Positions 1 through 7,173 of a stretch of 34,577 nt of DNA are shown here, piece after piece (position 1 is the stretch's first letter; each line of letters starts with the position of its first letter). A program made the position numbers and the translations under genes. The notes beneath the pieces were generated by a model. It saw nothing but the letters and a program-made list of their open reading frames with translations, did no database searches and was not told where the DNA came from. The DNA is from Allobosea sp. (GTDB taxonomy: Bacteria > Pseudomonadota > Alphaproteobacteria > Rhizobiales > Beijerinckiaceae), in the NCBI RefSeq assembly GCF_030694325.1, contig NZ_JAUXYO010000147.1:1-34577 (forward strand), written 5' to 3'.

Positions 1-108
1 GCGGGCGTCGAGCCCGATTGCGAGACGGCCGGTCTTCGCGCGCCGTGGCTCGGGATGGCCGTCCCGGGCCACGGCGTTCCCTCCCGGGAACCAACACCAC
101 TCTGACAC
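1..108 (-). other. possible 5' fragment of a gene running off the left edge (ambiguous)
   Basis: Read on the minus strand from a GTG at 108, the sequence stays open to the window edge and its last residues (AKTGRLAIGLDAR) look protein-like. There is no clear ribosome binding site. A plus-strand frame (1-105, ending in TGA) is open too, and a 34-base hairpin lies inside the segment. Third-position GC is only slightly better in the minus frame (about 81% against 76% by hand count). It could equally be non-coding repeat DNA. I do not recognise a family. Confidence 0.2.
42..75. repeat. perfect-arm hairpin near the left edge
   Basis: GCCGTGGC-T-CGGGA, a six-base loop, then TCCCG-G-GCCACGGC. The 14-base arms pair fully except for one T/G position, which would be a wobble pair in RNA. 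No T-tract follows on either strand, so it is not a standard intrinsic terminator. It resembles the intergenic palindromes common in this bacterial order. Confidence 0.5.
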
Positions 109-120
109 ATCGCCAAGAGA

Positions 121-203
121 CAATTGCGAGCGCAGCGAAGCAATCCAGAGGCCTCGCGCAATCCCACTGGATTGCTTCGTCGGCTGCGCCTCCTCGCGAT
201 GAC
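121..203. repeat. intergenic palindromic repeat, CGAAGCAATCCAG class
   Basis: The arms CGAAGCAATCCAG (136-148) and CTGGATTGCTTCG (167-179) are exact 13-base reverse complements. They are flanked by GCGAGCG and by CTCGCGATGACGG. From memory, this layout (ATTGCGAGCG...GAAGCAATCC...GGATTGCTTCGTC...CGCGATGACG) is a widespread alphaproteobacterial intergenic element. It lies just beyond the stop codon of the minus-strand lipoate-ligase-like gene and could form a transcript end or RNA-stabilising hairpin. Confidence 0.75.
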
Positions 204-213
204 GGCCAACGAC

Positions 214-957
214 TCACAGTTTCGGCCCGCCGCTCTCGCGGTCCATCCAGTCGACCCGGGCCAGCGCTTCGACCAGGCTGCGGCGCTCGGTGCCGGCCTG
301 GGTGGTCGCGACGAGATCGCCATTGGGCTCGATGCCGTGGCGGGTGCCGACGACCTTGTCGAGCCGGTCGAGCCAGCGCAGCGCGGCCGCCTTGGGCCCA
401 GCGCTCTGCCAGCGGGTGACGGCCAACATGAGGTGGCGGGCGAAGGCCTCGATCAGGTCGACGGCGTCGATCTCCTCGAAGCCCTCCTCGGCCATGCCGA
501 CGCCGACCTGCCCCATGGCGAAGGGCGCCATCGTGGTGGCGCGCAGCATGGCGCCGAAGACGATCCACTCCGGCACCTCGTCCTCGCCGCAGCGCTCCGG
601 CCAGGCCAGCCGGCCGCCGCCGATCAGGCCGAGATCGTAGATCAGCGCATCGGGCCAGCGGAACAGGATCGGCCGCTCGGGCGGGCTGTAGACCGCGAGT
701 GCGTCGGCCAGCGCCGTCATCGCGAGATAGTGCGCCAGCCGCGCCTCGCGCAGCGGGCTGTCGGGCTCCAGCACCACGGCGAATTCGATCACGTCGAAGC
801 GCCGGGTCCAGACCAGCGTCGCCGCGCCCGCCTCGGCCGCGATCGTGCAGGCATGGGCGAAGGCGTCGCCCGCTTCCCGCAGCGTGACGAGCGAAAATCC
901 CGGCGGCAGCACCGGCTCGCGACGCAGATCGTCCGGGCGCAGGGCACTGGCAGCCAT
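214..957 (-). CDS. biotin/lipoate A/B protein ligase family protein (DUF4444-type C-terminus)
   Basis: This 247-aa protein has the biotin/lipoate ligase-like fold sequence of a family that alphaproteobacteria often carry beside formate dehydrogenase accessory genes. The N-terminal two thirds (about 1-165) form the ligase-like part (RFDVIEFAVVLEP, WPDALIYDLGLIGGGRLAWPE). The last 80 residues match the short C-terminal domain I associate with DUF4444 (RWLDRLDKVVGTRHGIEPNGDL). The start at 957 is preferred over the longer open frame because AGGAGG lies 10 bases upstream; the ORF-track extension runs through the promoter region of the divergent gene. Substrate and acceptor protein are unknown, and a true lipoate or biotin ligase activity is not shown. 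It is divergent from the 4Fe-4S gene across a 121-base spacer. Confidence 0.8.
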   Translation of the reverse strand: MAASALRPDDLRREPVLPPGFSLVTLREAGDAFAHACTIAAEAGAATLVWTRRFDVIEFAVVLEPDSPLREARLAHYLAMTALADALAVYSPPERPILFRWPDALIYDLGLIGGGRLAWPERCGEDEVPEWIVFGAMLRATTMAPFAMGQVGVGMAEEGFEEIDAVDLIEAFARHLMLAVTRWQSAGPKAAALRWLDRLDKVVGTRHGIEPNGDLVATTQAGTERRSLVEALARVDWMDRESGGPKL

Positions 958-1078
958 ATCCGACCATCCTCCTGGAGCCTGCGACGAAACACGCCGGCTT
1001 CGTTTCTTTTGAACCGCTCCAATTCCATATAAGCACGGATGATCGCAAGAGAGGCGACACAACGCCGCCGGCCCGAGG

Positions 1079-3130
1079 ATGAAGCCTGCCATGCAAGACA
1101 CCACCCGGACGCTGATGGTGTGCTCCTGCGAGGACACGATGCCGCTCGATGCGGCAGCGCTCTCCCGTGGCTGCAAGGGCGCCGACATCCGGACCGCGCG
1201 CCATCTCTGCCGGACGCAGACCGAGCTGTTCACGCGCGCGCTCGACGAGAGCCATTCCATCACCGTCGCCTGCACGCAGGAGGCGCCACTGTTCGAGGAA
1301 ATCGCGGCCGATCTCGACTATGCCGGGGACCTGGTCTTCGCCAATATCCGCGAAACGGGGGGATGGTCGCGCGAGGCGAAGGCTGCGGGACCCAAGATGG
1401 CGGCGCTGCTGGCGGCCGCCGCCGAGCCGATGCCGCCGATCTCCTTCACGACGCTGACCAGCAAGGGCGTCGCGCTGGTCTATGGCCGCGACGAGACGGC
1501 GCTCTCGGTCGGGCAGCGGCTGGCGGAGCATCTCGACGTCACCATCCTGATCAGCAGGCCCGGCGAGATCACGCCGCCGCGCGTCGTCGAGACGCCGGTG
1601 CTGAAGGGCACCATCGTTGCCGCCACCGGCTGGCTCGGCGCTTTCGAGCTGCGCATCGACGATTATGCCGCGCCGGCCCCCTCCTCCCGCGCTCGCCTCG
1701 TCTTCGGCGAGCCGCGCAATGGCGCCACCTCGCATTGCGACCTCGTCATCGACGTCTCGGGTGGGACGCCGCTGTTTCCGGCCGGCGAGTTGCGGGCTGG
1801 CTATCTGCGCGCCGACCCGGCGAACCCCGCCGCGATCGAAAAGCTGATTGCGGAGGCCGGCCATCTCGTCGGCGAATTCGACAAGCCGACCTATGTGCGG
1901 CTGAACGAGGATCTCTGCGCCCATTCGCGCTCGAAGAAGACCGGCTGCACGCGTTGTCTCGAGCTCTGCCCCACCGGGGCGATCACCCCCAATGGCGACC
2001 ATGTCGCGATCTCGGCCGAGATCTGCGCCGGCTGCGGCGCCTGCGCGGCCGTCTGCCCGACCGGGGCCGTGACCTATGCGCTGCCGCCGGCGGATGCGCT
2101 GCTGCGCCGGCTGCGCACGCTGCTTGCGACCTATGCCGAGGCCGGCGGGCGCGAGCCGGTCATTCTGCTGCATGACGAGGCGCATGGCGAGCCGCTGATC
2201 GATGCGCTCGCCCGCTTCGGCGAGGGGCTGCCGGCCCGCGTGCTGCCGCTGCGCGTCAACGAGATCACCCAGATCGGGCTCGATGCCTTCGCCGCAGCGC
2301 TGTCCTTCGGCGCGGCCTCCGTGCAGGTGCTCGGCCGCGCCCGCCCGAAGCACGACCTCTCTGGGCTGCAGCGCAACCTCGCCTATGCCGAGACGCTGGC
2401 CGCCGCGCTCGGCTATGGCGCCGGCAGTGCCGGGCTGATCGAGACCGACGACCCCGAGCAACTGGCGGCGGCGCTGGAGCGGGTCGCACCGGGCACGGTC
2501 TCCCCGAAGCCGGCGCGCTTCCGCCCGATGGGCGAGGGCCGGCCGCTGCTGCGCCAGACCATCGGCGAACTGCACGCGGCGGCGCCGATGCCGGTGGCCA
2601 CGGTGGCGCTGCCGCCGCGCGCGCCCTTCGGCACCGTGCATGTCGACACGGATGGCTGCACGCTCTGCCTGTCTTGTGTCTCGGCCTGCCCGGTGCAGGC
2701 GCTGTCCGATGATCCCGAGCGGCCGACGCTCGCCTTCCAGGAGGATCTCTGCGTGCAGTGCGGGCTGTGCGCCGCGACCTGCCCGGAGAAGGTCATCACG
2801 CTGGAGCCGCGCATCGATTTCGAGGCCTGGAAGGGCGGCAAGCGCGTGATCAAGCAGGAGGAGCCGTTCCACTGCATCGCCTGCGCCAAGCCTTTCGGCG
2901 TGCGCAGCACGATCGAGAAGATCACCGCCAAGCTCGAGAACAAGCACTGGATGTTTTCGGGCGACGCGGCCAAGCGCATCTCGGTTTTGAAGATGTGCGA
3001 GGATTGCCGCGTCGAGGTCGTCGTCAACGAGAGCTTCGACCCGCATCTGTCGCCGCAGCGCCCGCCGGTGCGCACGACGGAGGATTATCTGCGCGAGCGG
3101 GCGGAGCGGGGGGAAGATCCGTTGCAGTAG
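1079..3130 (+). CDS. multi-cluster 4Fe-4S binding protein of the formate dehydrogenase accessory region
   Basis: This 683-aa cytoplasmic-looking protein has no signal peptide. It carries four CxxCxxCxxxCP-type ferredoxin motifs in two pairs: near residue 290 (CTRCLELCP) and 316 (CAGCGACAAVCP), then near 527 (CTLCLSCVSACP) and 558 (CVQCGLCAATCP). That predicts four [4Fe-4S] clusters. Two further CxxC pairs follow near the C-terminus (CIAC around 600, CEDC around 640), which could form a zinc or iron site. Proteins of this type sit beside fdh maturation genes in many Hyphomicrobiales; an electron-transfer or assembly role is inferred, not proven. The start may be codon 1 or the Met at codon 5 (1091); GAGG at 1075-1078 is better spaced for the latter. 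Confidence 0.85.
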   Translation: MKPAMQDTTRTLMVCSCEDTMPLDAAALSRGCKGADIRTARHLCRTQTELFTRALDESHSITVACTQEAPLFEEIAADLDYAGDLVFANIRETGGWSREAKAAGPKMAALLAAAAEPMPPISFTTLTSKGVALVYGRDETALSVGQRLAEHLDVTILISRPGEITPPRVVETPVLKGTIVAATGWLGAFELRIDDYAAPAPSSRARLVFGEPRNGATSHCDLVIDVSGGTPLFPAGELRAGYLRADPANPAAIEKLIAEAGHLVGEFDKPTYVRLNEDLCAHSRSKKTGCTRCLELCPTGAITPNGDHVAISAEICAGCGACAAVCPTGAVTYALPPADALLRRLRTLLATYAEAGGREPVILLHDEAHGEPLIDALARFGEGLPARVLPLRVNEITQIGLDAFAAALSFGAASVQVLGRARPKHDLSGLQRNLAYAETLAAALGYGAGSAGLIETDDPEQLAAALERVAPGTVSPKPARFRPMGEGRPLLRQTIGELHAAAPMPVATVALPPRAPFGTVHVDTDGCTLCLSCVSACPVQALSDDPERPTLAFQEDLCVQCGLCAATCPEKVITLEPRIDFEAWKGGKRVIKQEEPFHCIACAKPFGVRSTIEKITAKLENKHWMFSGDAAKRISVLKMCEDCRVEVVVNESFDPHLSPQRPPVRTTEDYLRERAERGEDPLQ

Positions 3131-3137
3131 AGATGCC

Positions 3138-3269
3138 TGTCATTCCGGGGCGCGGCACAGCCGCGAACCCGGAACCCATGACGGGGTGAGCGGCTGCTGA
3201 CCTGTGTCGGTGACCGCTCACCCGGTCGTGGGTTCCGGGGTCATCGCTGCGCGATGCCCCGGAATGACA
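3138..3269. repeat. long palindromic element, TGTCATTCCGGGGC class
   Basis: The outer arms TGTCATTCCGGGGC and GCCCCGGAATGACA are exact 14-base reverse complements. Inner arms (GGAACCCATGAC and GTCGTGGGTTCC) pair imperfectly, and a G-TGAGCGG/CCGCTCAC stem sits in the centre. It fills the space between two convergent genes (4Fe-4S protein and WD40-cytochrome), where it could end transcription from both sides. Copies of the same class lie at 7034, 13002 and 26250. Confidence 0.85.
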
Positions 3270-3275
3270 GACGGC

Positions 3276-4550
3276 TCAGCGCGTCACCTTCTCCAGCCAG
3301 TCGACCAGCGCCTGCCGGTCTTCAGCCGAACCGATCGTCTGCTCCGGCATCTTGGTGCCGGGCGTGTAGGCGTTGGGGCCGATCTCGAAGAGCTTTGCCA
3401 CCGTCTCCTTGGTCCAGACGATGTCCATCGTCTTGAAGGCCTCGGAATAGGCGTAGCCCGGCGCGCTGGCGATGCGGCGGCCGAAGATGCCGTGCAGCGT
3501 CGGCCCGGCGCGGTTGCCGTCCGACGGCGTCAGCGTGTGGCAGGCGGCGCAGGCGCGGAAAACCTGCGCGCCACGCACACCATTGAAGGCGGCCAGCACA
3601 TCGGCCCCGGCCCGCGGCACCACCGTGCCGATATGCTCGCCGGTGACGGCGTTCCAGCGGCGCACCAGCCGGTCGGCGCCGCCCGACAGGATCTGGCGGC
3701 CATCCGGCAGGAAGGCGAGCGACCAGACCGGCAGCCCGGGCCCGACCAGCGTCGCGCGGATGCGGCGTGCGGCCCGGTCGATCAGCGCGACCTGGCCGCG
3801 CAGGCCCCCGGCCGCGAGCGTCGTGCCGTCGGACGAGAGCGCCAGTGCGATCAGCGGTGTCTCGCCGACAGTCACCTCCCCGCGCGCCTCCCCATCCGGC
3901 CCGAAAAGACGCAGCCGCCCGTCTGCCGCGGCGACGGCGATCTCGCCATCGGCGGCCACGACCACGCCGTTCAGCGGCGCGGACAGCGTGACGATCCGGG
4001 GCGCGCCGGCATCCGCCGGCCAGATTCGCAGCGTCGCGTCATAGCCGGCGGTGACGAGGCCGCCGCCAGGCAGGAAGGCGACGCCGTTGACCGGCCCCTG
4101 ATGGCCCTCGAAGGCAACCGCGGCCCCGCCCCCGCGCGCCGTGACCCGCGCCGTTCCGTCCCAGGAGGCCGAGGCGATGCGGCGGCCATCGGCCGAGACT
4201 GCAAGCGCGGCCACGGGCCCCTTATGGCCCTCGATGATTTCGGCCGGAACGGCCGCCGCGCCGCGCCAGAGCGCGATGCGCCCATCCTCGGCACCGGTGG
4301 CAAAGCCGAGGCCGGGTACCGCCGCGACCGCGTTCACCGCGCCGTCATGAAAGCGCAGCACGGCCTCCGCCGTGCCGCCCGACAGGCTCCAGAGGATGGC
4401 CGACTGGTCGAAGGAGCCGGTCATGGCACTCGCCCCGTCAGGCGCGACCGCGATGGCCCGCACCGGCCCGCCATGACCGCGAAGTTCCTGAGCGGCGGCG
4501 GGGACAGCGAGGCAGGATAGAAGGATGAGGGGCTTCAGGAGGGATCGCAT
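3276..4550 (-). CDS. periplasmic WD40-propeller / cytochrome c fusion protein
   Basis: The protein is 424 aa and begins with a Sec-type signal peptide (MRSLLKPLILLSCLAVPAAA). Seven WD40-like repeats follow (for example LRGHGGPVRAIAVAPDG, IEGHKGPVAALAVSADG), enough for one seven-bladed propeller. The C-terminal 95 residues are a class I cytochrome c with a CAACH haem site at 334-338 and a likely axial Met at 401 (GTKMPE). It should therefore be an exported c-type cytochrome, with the propeller as a docking surface. Its redox partner is unknown; its position among formate-dehydrogenase accessory genes suggests a link to that respiratory chain, but this is inference. It is divergent from the TusA-like gene (101 bases between starts). 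Confidence 0.88.
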   Translation of the reverse strand: MRSLLKPLILLSCLAVPAAAQELRGHGGPVRAIAVAPDGASAMTGSFDQSAILWSLSGGTAEAVLRFHDGAVNAVAAVPGLGFATGAEDGRIALWRGAAAVPAEIIEGHKGPVAALAVSADGRRIASASWDGTARVTARGGGAAVAFEGHQGPVNGVAFLPGGGLVTAGYDATLRIWPADAGAPRIVTLSAPLNGVVVAADGEIAVAAADGRLRLFGPDGEARGEVTVGETPLIALALSSDGTTLAAGGLRGQVALIDRAARRIRATLVGPGLPVWSLAFLPDGRQILSGGADRLVRRWNAVTGEHIGTVVPRAGADVLAAFNGVRGAQVFRACAACHTLTPSDGNRAGPTLHGIFGRRIASAPGYAYSEAFKTMDIVWTKETVAKLFEIGPNAYTPGTKMPEQTIGSAEDRQALVDWLEKVTR

Positions 4551-4651
4551 CCGCCCATCATGCCGCCTCCCCGGCGCCGTGACAAAGGGGCCAGTTGCCC
4601 CGGTGCGACCGCCCAGCCTATGAAGCCCGCGCCCAGCAACCGGTTCCCGCC

Positions 4652-4882
4652 ATGACCGCCACGCCTCTCAATCTCCGCGGCCTGAAATGCCCCCTGCCGG
4701 CGCTGCGGGTCCGCAAGGCGCTGAAAGGGGCTGCTCCTGGTGCGCTGTTCCTGGTCGAATGCACCGATCCGATGGCGGCCATCGACATTCCCAACCTGAT
4801 GCGCGAAACCGGGGACACAATCGAGGAGAGCCGCAGCGACGGCGATCTGCTCGTCTTCCACATCCGCAAGGCGCCGGCCTGA
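4652..4882 (+). CDS. TusA/SirA-family sulfurtransferase-like protein
   Basis: This 76-aa protein has the family signature LRGLKCPLPALRVRKAL, with the single conserved cysteine at residue 13. That Cys in TusA-family proteins carries persulfide sulfur for tRNA thiolation, molybdenum-enzyme maturation or other sulfur relays. The start at 4652 gives the usual family length; the ORF-track start 57 bases upstream would add an unrelated Arg/Pro-rich leader. The stop is 24 bases before the TTG start of the Mrp-like ATPase, so the two are probably co-transcribed. A role in sulfur delivery to FdhD or to Fe-S assembly is attractive given the neighbours but is inferred. Which TusA subgroup it belongs to cannot be settled by eye. 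Confidence 0.85.
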   Translation: MTATPLNLRGLKCPLPALRVRKALKGAAPGALFLVECTDPMAAIDIPNLMRETGDTIEESRSDGDLLVFHIRKAPA

Positions 4883-4906
4883 GCCGCGCCGATAGGAGTT
4901 CTGCCC

Positions 4907-6028
4907 TTGGCCCTCACCCAAGCCGACATCCTGCGCGCGCTCGAACTGGTGAAGCTGCCGGCCAGCGGCCAGTCGCTCTCCGCCTCGGGCCGCGTCGCCG
5001 ACATCCTGATCGACGGCGGCAAGGTGATCTTCGCCATCGGTATCGACCCGACCGAAGCCGCGACCATGGAGCCGGTGCGCAAGGCGGCCGAAAGCGCGGT
5101 GTCGGGCCTGCCCGGCGTGAGCCAGGTCCTGGTTGGGCTGACCGCCGACAAAGCGCCCTCCTCGGCTGCCGCGCAGGCGCGCAGCCAGGCCCAGCGCCCG
5201 GCGCCCGGTGGCCCGACGCCGAAGGCGGCCGGCGTGCCGGGTGTGAAGCAGATCATCGCGGTCGCATCCGGCAAGGGCGGCGTCGGCAAGTCGACCACCA
5301 CCGCGAATCTCTCCGTGGCCCTGGCGACGCTCGGCCTCAAGGTCGGCGTGCTCGACGCCGACATCTACGGCCCGTCGGTGCCCAAGATCTTCGGCATCAC
5401 CGGCAAGCCGCGGCTGGTCTCCGGGCGGACGCTGGCGCCGATGGAGGCCTATGGGCTGAAGATCATGTCGATCGGCTTCCTCATCGACGAGGAAACGCCG
5501 ATGATCTGGCGCGGGCCGATGGTGATATCCGCCATCACCCAGATGCTGCGCGAGGTCGCCTGGGGCGAGCTCGACGTGCTCGTCGTCGACATGCCGCCCG
5601 GCACCGGCGACGCGCAGCTGACCATGGCACAGCAGACGCCGCTGGCCGGCGCCGTGATCGTCTCGACCCCGCAGGATCTGGCGCTGCTCGATGCGCGGCG
5701 CGGCGTCGCGATGTTCAAAAAGGTCGAGGTGCCGATCCTCGGCATCGTCGAGAACATGAGCTATTTCATCTGCCCGGAATGCGGCACGCGCTCGGACATC
5801 TTCGCCCATGGCGGGGCGCGGCATGAAGCGGAACGCCTCGGCGTGCCCTTCCTCGGCGAGGTGCCGCTGGCCATGCCGATTCGGGAGACCTCCGATTCAG
5901 GCCGGCCGATCGTGGCGAGCGACCCGGATTCGGCCCATGCCAAGGCCTATCTCGCGATCGCGCGGCAGGTCATGGCGTCGATGGCCGGAGGGGCGGCCCG
6001 TGCCGCGCCGCGCATCGTCATCGAGTGA
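4907..6028 (+). CDS. apbC: Mrp/NBP35 family P-loop ATPase, Fe-S cluster carrier (ApbC-like)
   Basis: The protein is 373 aa. An N-terminal MIP18/DUF59-like domain (about 1-80) and an Ala/Pro-rich linker (about 85-112) precede the ParA/MinD-type ATPase. The deviant Walker A motif ASGKGGVGKST lies at 120-130, and DADIYGPSVP and DMPPGTGDAQLT follow. A CPEC pair (Cys289, Cys292) matches the bridging Fe-S site of this family. Such proteins hold and transfer [4Fe-4S] clusters to apo-enzymes, which fits a region rich in Fe-S and molybdenum-enzyme helpers. The start codon is TTG, chosen because AGGAG lies eight bases upstream and the N-terminal sequence MALTQADILRALE aligns with family starts. Confidence 0.93.
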   Translation: MALTQADILRALELVKLPASGQSLSASGRVADILIDGGKVIFAIGIDPTEAATMEPVRKAAESAVSGLPGVSQVLVGLTADKAPSSAAAQARSQAQRPAPGGPTPKAAGVPGVKQIIAVASGKGGVGKSTTTANLSVALATLGLKVGVLDADIYGPSVPKIFGITGKPRLVSGRTLAPMEAYGLKIMSIGFLIDEETPMIWRGPMVISAITQMLREVAWGELDVLVVDMPPGTGDAQLTMAQQTPLAGAVIVSTPQDLALLDARRGVAMFKKVEVPILGIVENMSYFICPECGTRSDIFAHGGARHEAERLGVPFLGEVPLAMPIRETSDSGRPIVASDPDSAHAKAYLAIARQVMASMAGGAARAAPRIVIE

Positions 6029-6055
6029 GCGGCGCTCGCCATCAAGACGCGCTCT

Positions 6056-6164
6056 CCGTCATCTTGGGCGACCGAAGGTCGTCCCGGGATCGATCATAGG
6101 GGACGACATCGCCTTATGATGGATCCCGGATCTGGGCCGCTGCGCGGCTTGTCCAGGATGACGG
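6056..6164. repeat. long palindromic element, CCGTCATCyTGGrC / GGGATCCATCAT class
   Basis: The outer arms CCGTCATCTTGGGC and GTCCAGGATGACGG pair with two mismatches. The inner arms CCGGGATCGATCATA and TATGATGGATCCCGG pair with one. The copy at 14198 is a cleaner version of the same class. It lies between the convergent Mrp-like gene and the 41-aa microprotein gene. Confidence 0.8.
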
Positions 6165-6194
6165 TGTGGTTCCGCGATTGACCGAACTGATCGC

Positions 6195-6320
6195 TCAGAG
6201 CCTGACGCCGCTGGTCGAGAAGGCGACGTCGACCGGCTTCTGGAAATAGTCGTTCAGCACGAGGCTGGCGCCGAAGGCGAGGATGGCGGCGACGGCGATG
6301 GCAGCGACGAACGATTTCAT
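6195..6320 (-). CDS. 41-aa single-pass membrane microprotein
   Basis: The sequence is one hydrophobic segment (about residues 4-22, FVAAIAVAAILAFGASLVL) and a short polar tail ending QKPVDVAFSTSGVRL. GGGGGA lies about six bases before the ATG at 6320, which sets the start inside the longer open frame listed in the track. I recall similar 40-aa proteins annotated as hypothetical in other Hyphomicrobiales, so it is likely a real conserved gene; the function is unknown. It may be a membrane-anchored small subunit or a secreted peptide with an uncleaved signal. It lies 76 bases downstream of mobA on the same strand and may share its transcript. Confidence 0.65.
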   Translation of the reverse strand: MKSFVAAIAVAAILAFGASLVLNDYFQKPVDVAFSTSGVRL

Positions 6321-6396
6321 GGTCTTCCCCCGAATGGCGGCGCGGCAGCGATAAGCCGCTCTTATACAAGACAGATAGCGAAGGACAGCGGGCGCT

Positions 6397-7020
6397 TCAA
6401 GCAGTCGCGAGAGTGGCGAAAAGCCGCTCGGCCTCGTCCAGATCCTCCGGCCGGTTGGCGTTGAAGAAGGGATCGACCGGATCGACCGGCCACTCCGCAC
6501 TGGCGCAGCCGTGACGGGCGGTCCAGCGGTCGATCTTGCGCTCGCCCTCGACCGTCAGCGCCCGGCGCAGATCATCCCGCAGCGACACCGGCCAGAGCCC
6601 GATCACGGGATGCGTCCAGCCGCCCGAGGCGGCGCAGGCGAGCGGAACGTTTTCCGCTTGGCGCGCCGCATAGAGGCGGGCGACGAGATCGCGCGGGATG
6701 AAGGGCGTGTCGGCGGCGACGCTGACGAGCCATTCGCTCTCGGGCCGATGGGCGGCCATCCAGTCGAGCCCGGCGAGGATGCCGGCCAGCGGCCCGGCGA
6801 AATCCGGCACGCTGTCGGCGACCACCGGCAGGCCGCAATCGGCGAAGCGGGCGGGATCGCCATTGGCGTTGACCACGAGCCCGTCGCATTGGGGCGCCAG
6901 GCGCTCGATGACATGGGCGAGGATGGTGCGACCCGCGATGGTCCGCAGCGGCTTGTCACCGCCCCCCATGCGGCGCGCGAGGCCACCGGCGAGGAGCAGA
7001 CCGAGGGTGGGGGGGGTCAT
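6397..7020 (-). CDS. mobA: molybdenum cofactor guanylyltransferase MobA
   Basis: The protein is 207 aa. It shows the nucleotidyltransferase signature [17 protein letters not shown] at residues 9-25 and downstream motifs of the family ([21 protein letters not shown], where the Asp binds the metal). MobA attaches GMP to molybdopterin to form the guanine dinucleotide form used by formate dehydrogenase and other DMSO-reductase-family enzymes. It follows fdhD on the same strand, separated by a palindromic element (7034-7166), and this pairing supports a formate-dehydrogenase maturation role. Length is normal for the family (about 190-210 aa). The start at 7020 puts the motif at the expected distance from the N-terminus. 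Confidence 0.95.
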   Translation of the reverse strand: MTPPTLGLLLAGGLARRMGGGDKPLRTIAGRTILAHVIERLAPQCDGLVVNANGDPARFADCGLPVVADSVPDFAGPLAGILAGLDWMAAHRPESEWLVSVAADTPFIPRDLVARLYAARQAENVPLACAASGGWTHPVIGLWPVSLRDDLRRALTVEGERKIDRWTARHGCASAEWPVDPVDPFFNANRPEDLDEAERLFATLATA

Positions 7021-7033
7021 TGAGCAACCACCT

Positions 7034-7166
7034 TGTCATCCCGGGGCGATCCGCAGGATCGAACCCGGAACCCACGACCGGGCGATATATGAAGAACGCG
7101 CAGTATTCCGGATTCAACCCCGTCGTGGGTTCCGGGTTCTTCGCTGCGCGAAGCCCCGGAATGACA
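7034..7166. repeat. long palindromic element, TGTCATTCCGGGGC class
   Basis: The outer arms TGTCATCCCGGGGC and GCCCCGGAATGACA pair with one mismatch. Inner arms GAACCCGGAACCCACGAC and GTCGTGGGTTCCGGGTTC are nearly perfect. It sits between fdhD and mobA, two genes on the same strand, so the fdhD-mobA transcript would carry this long stem-loop. Confidence 0.85.
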
Positions 7167-7173
7167 GAGGGGC

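Noticed and set aside
1009-1033. TTGAAC and TATAAG as a sigma-70 promoter for the 4Fe-4S gene
   Set aside because: The spacer is only 13 bases, too short for a normal promoter; the TATAAG alone is not enough.
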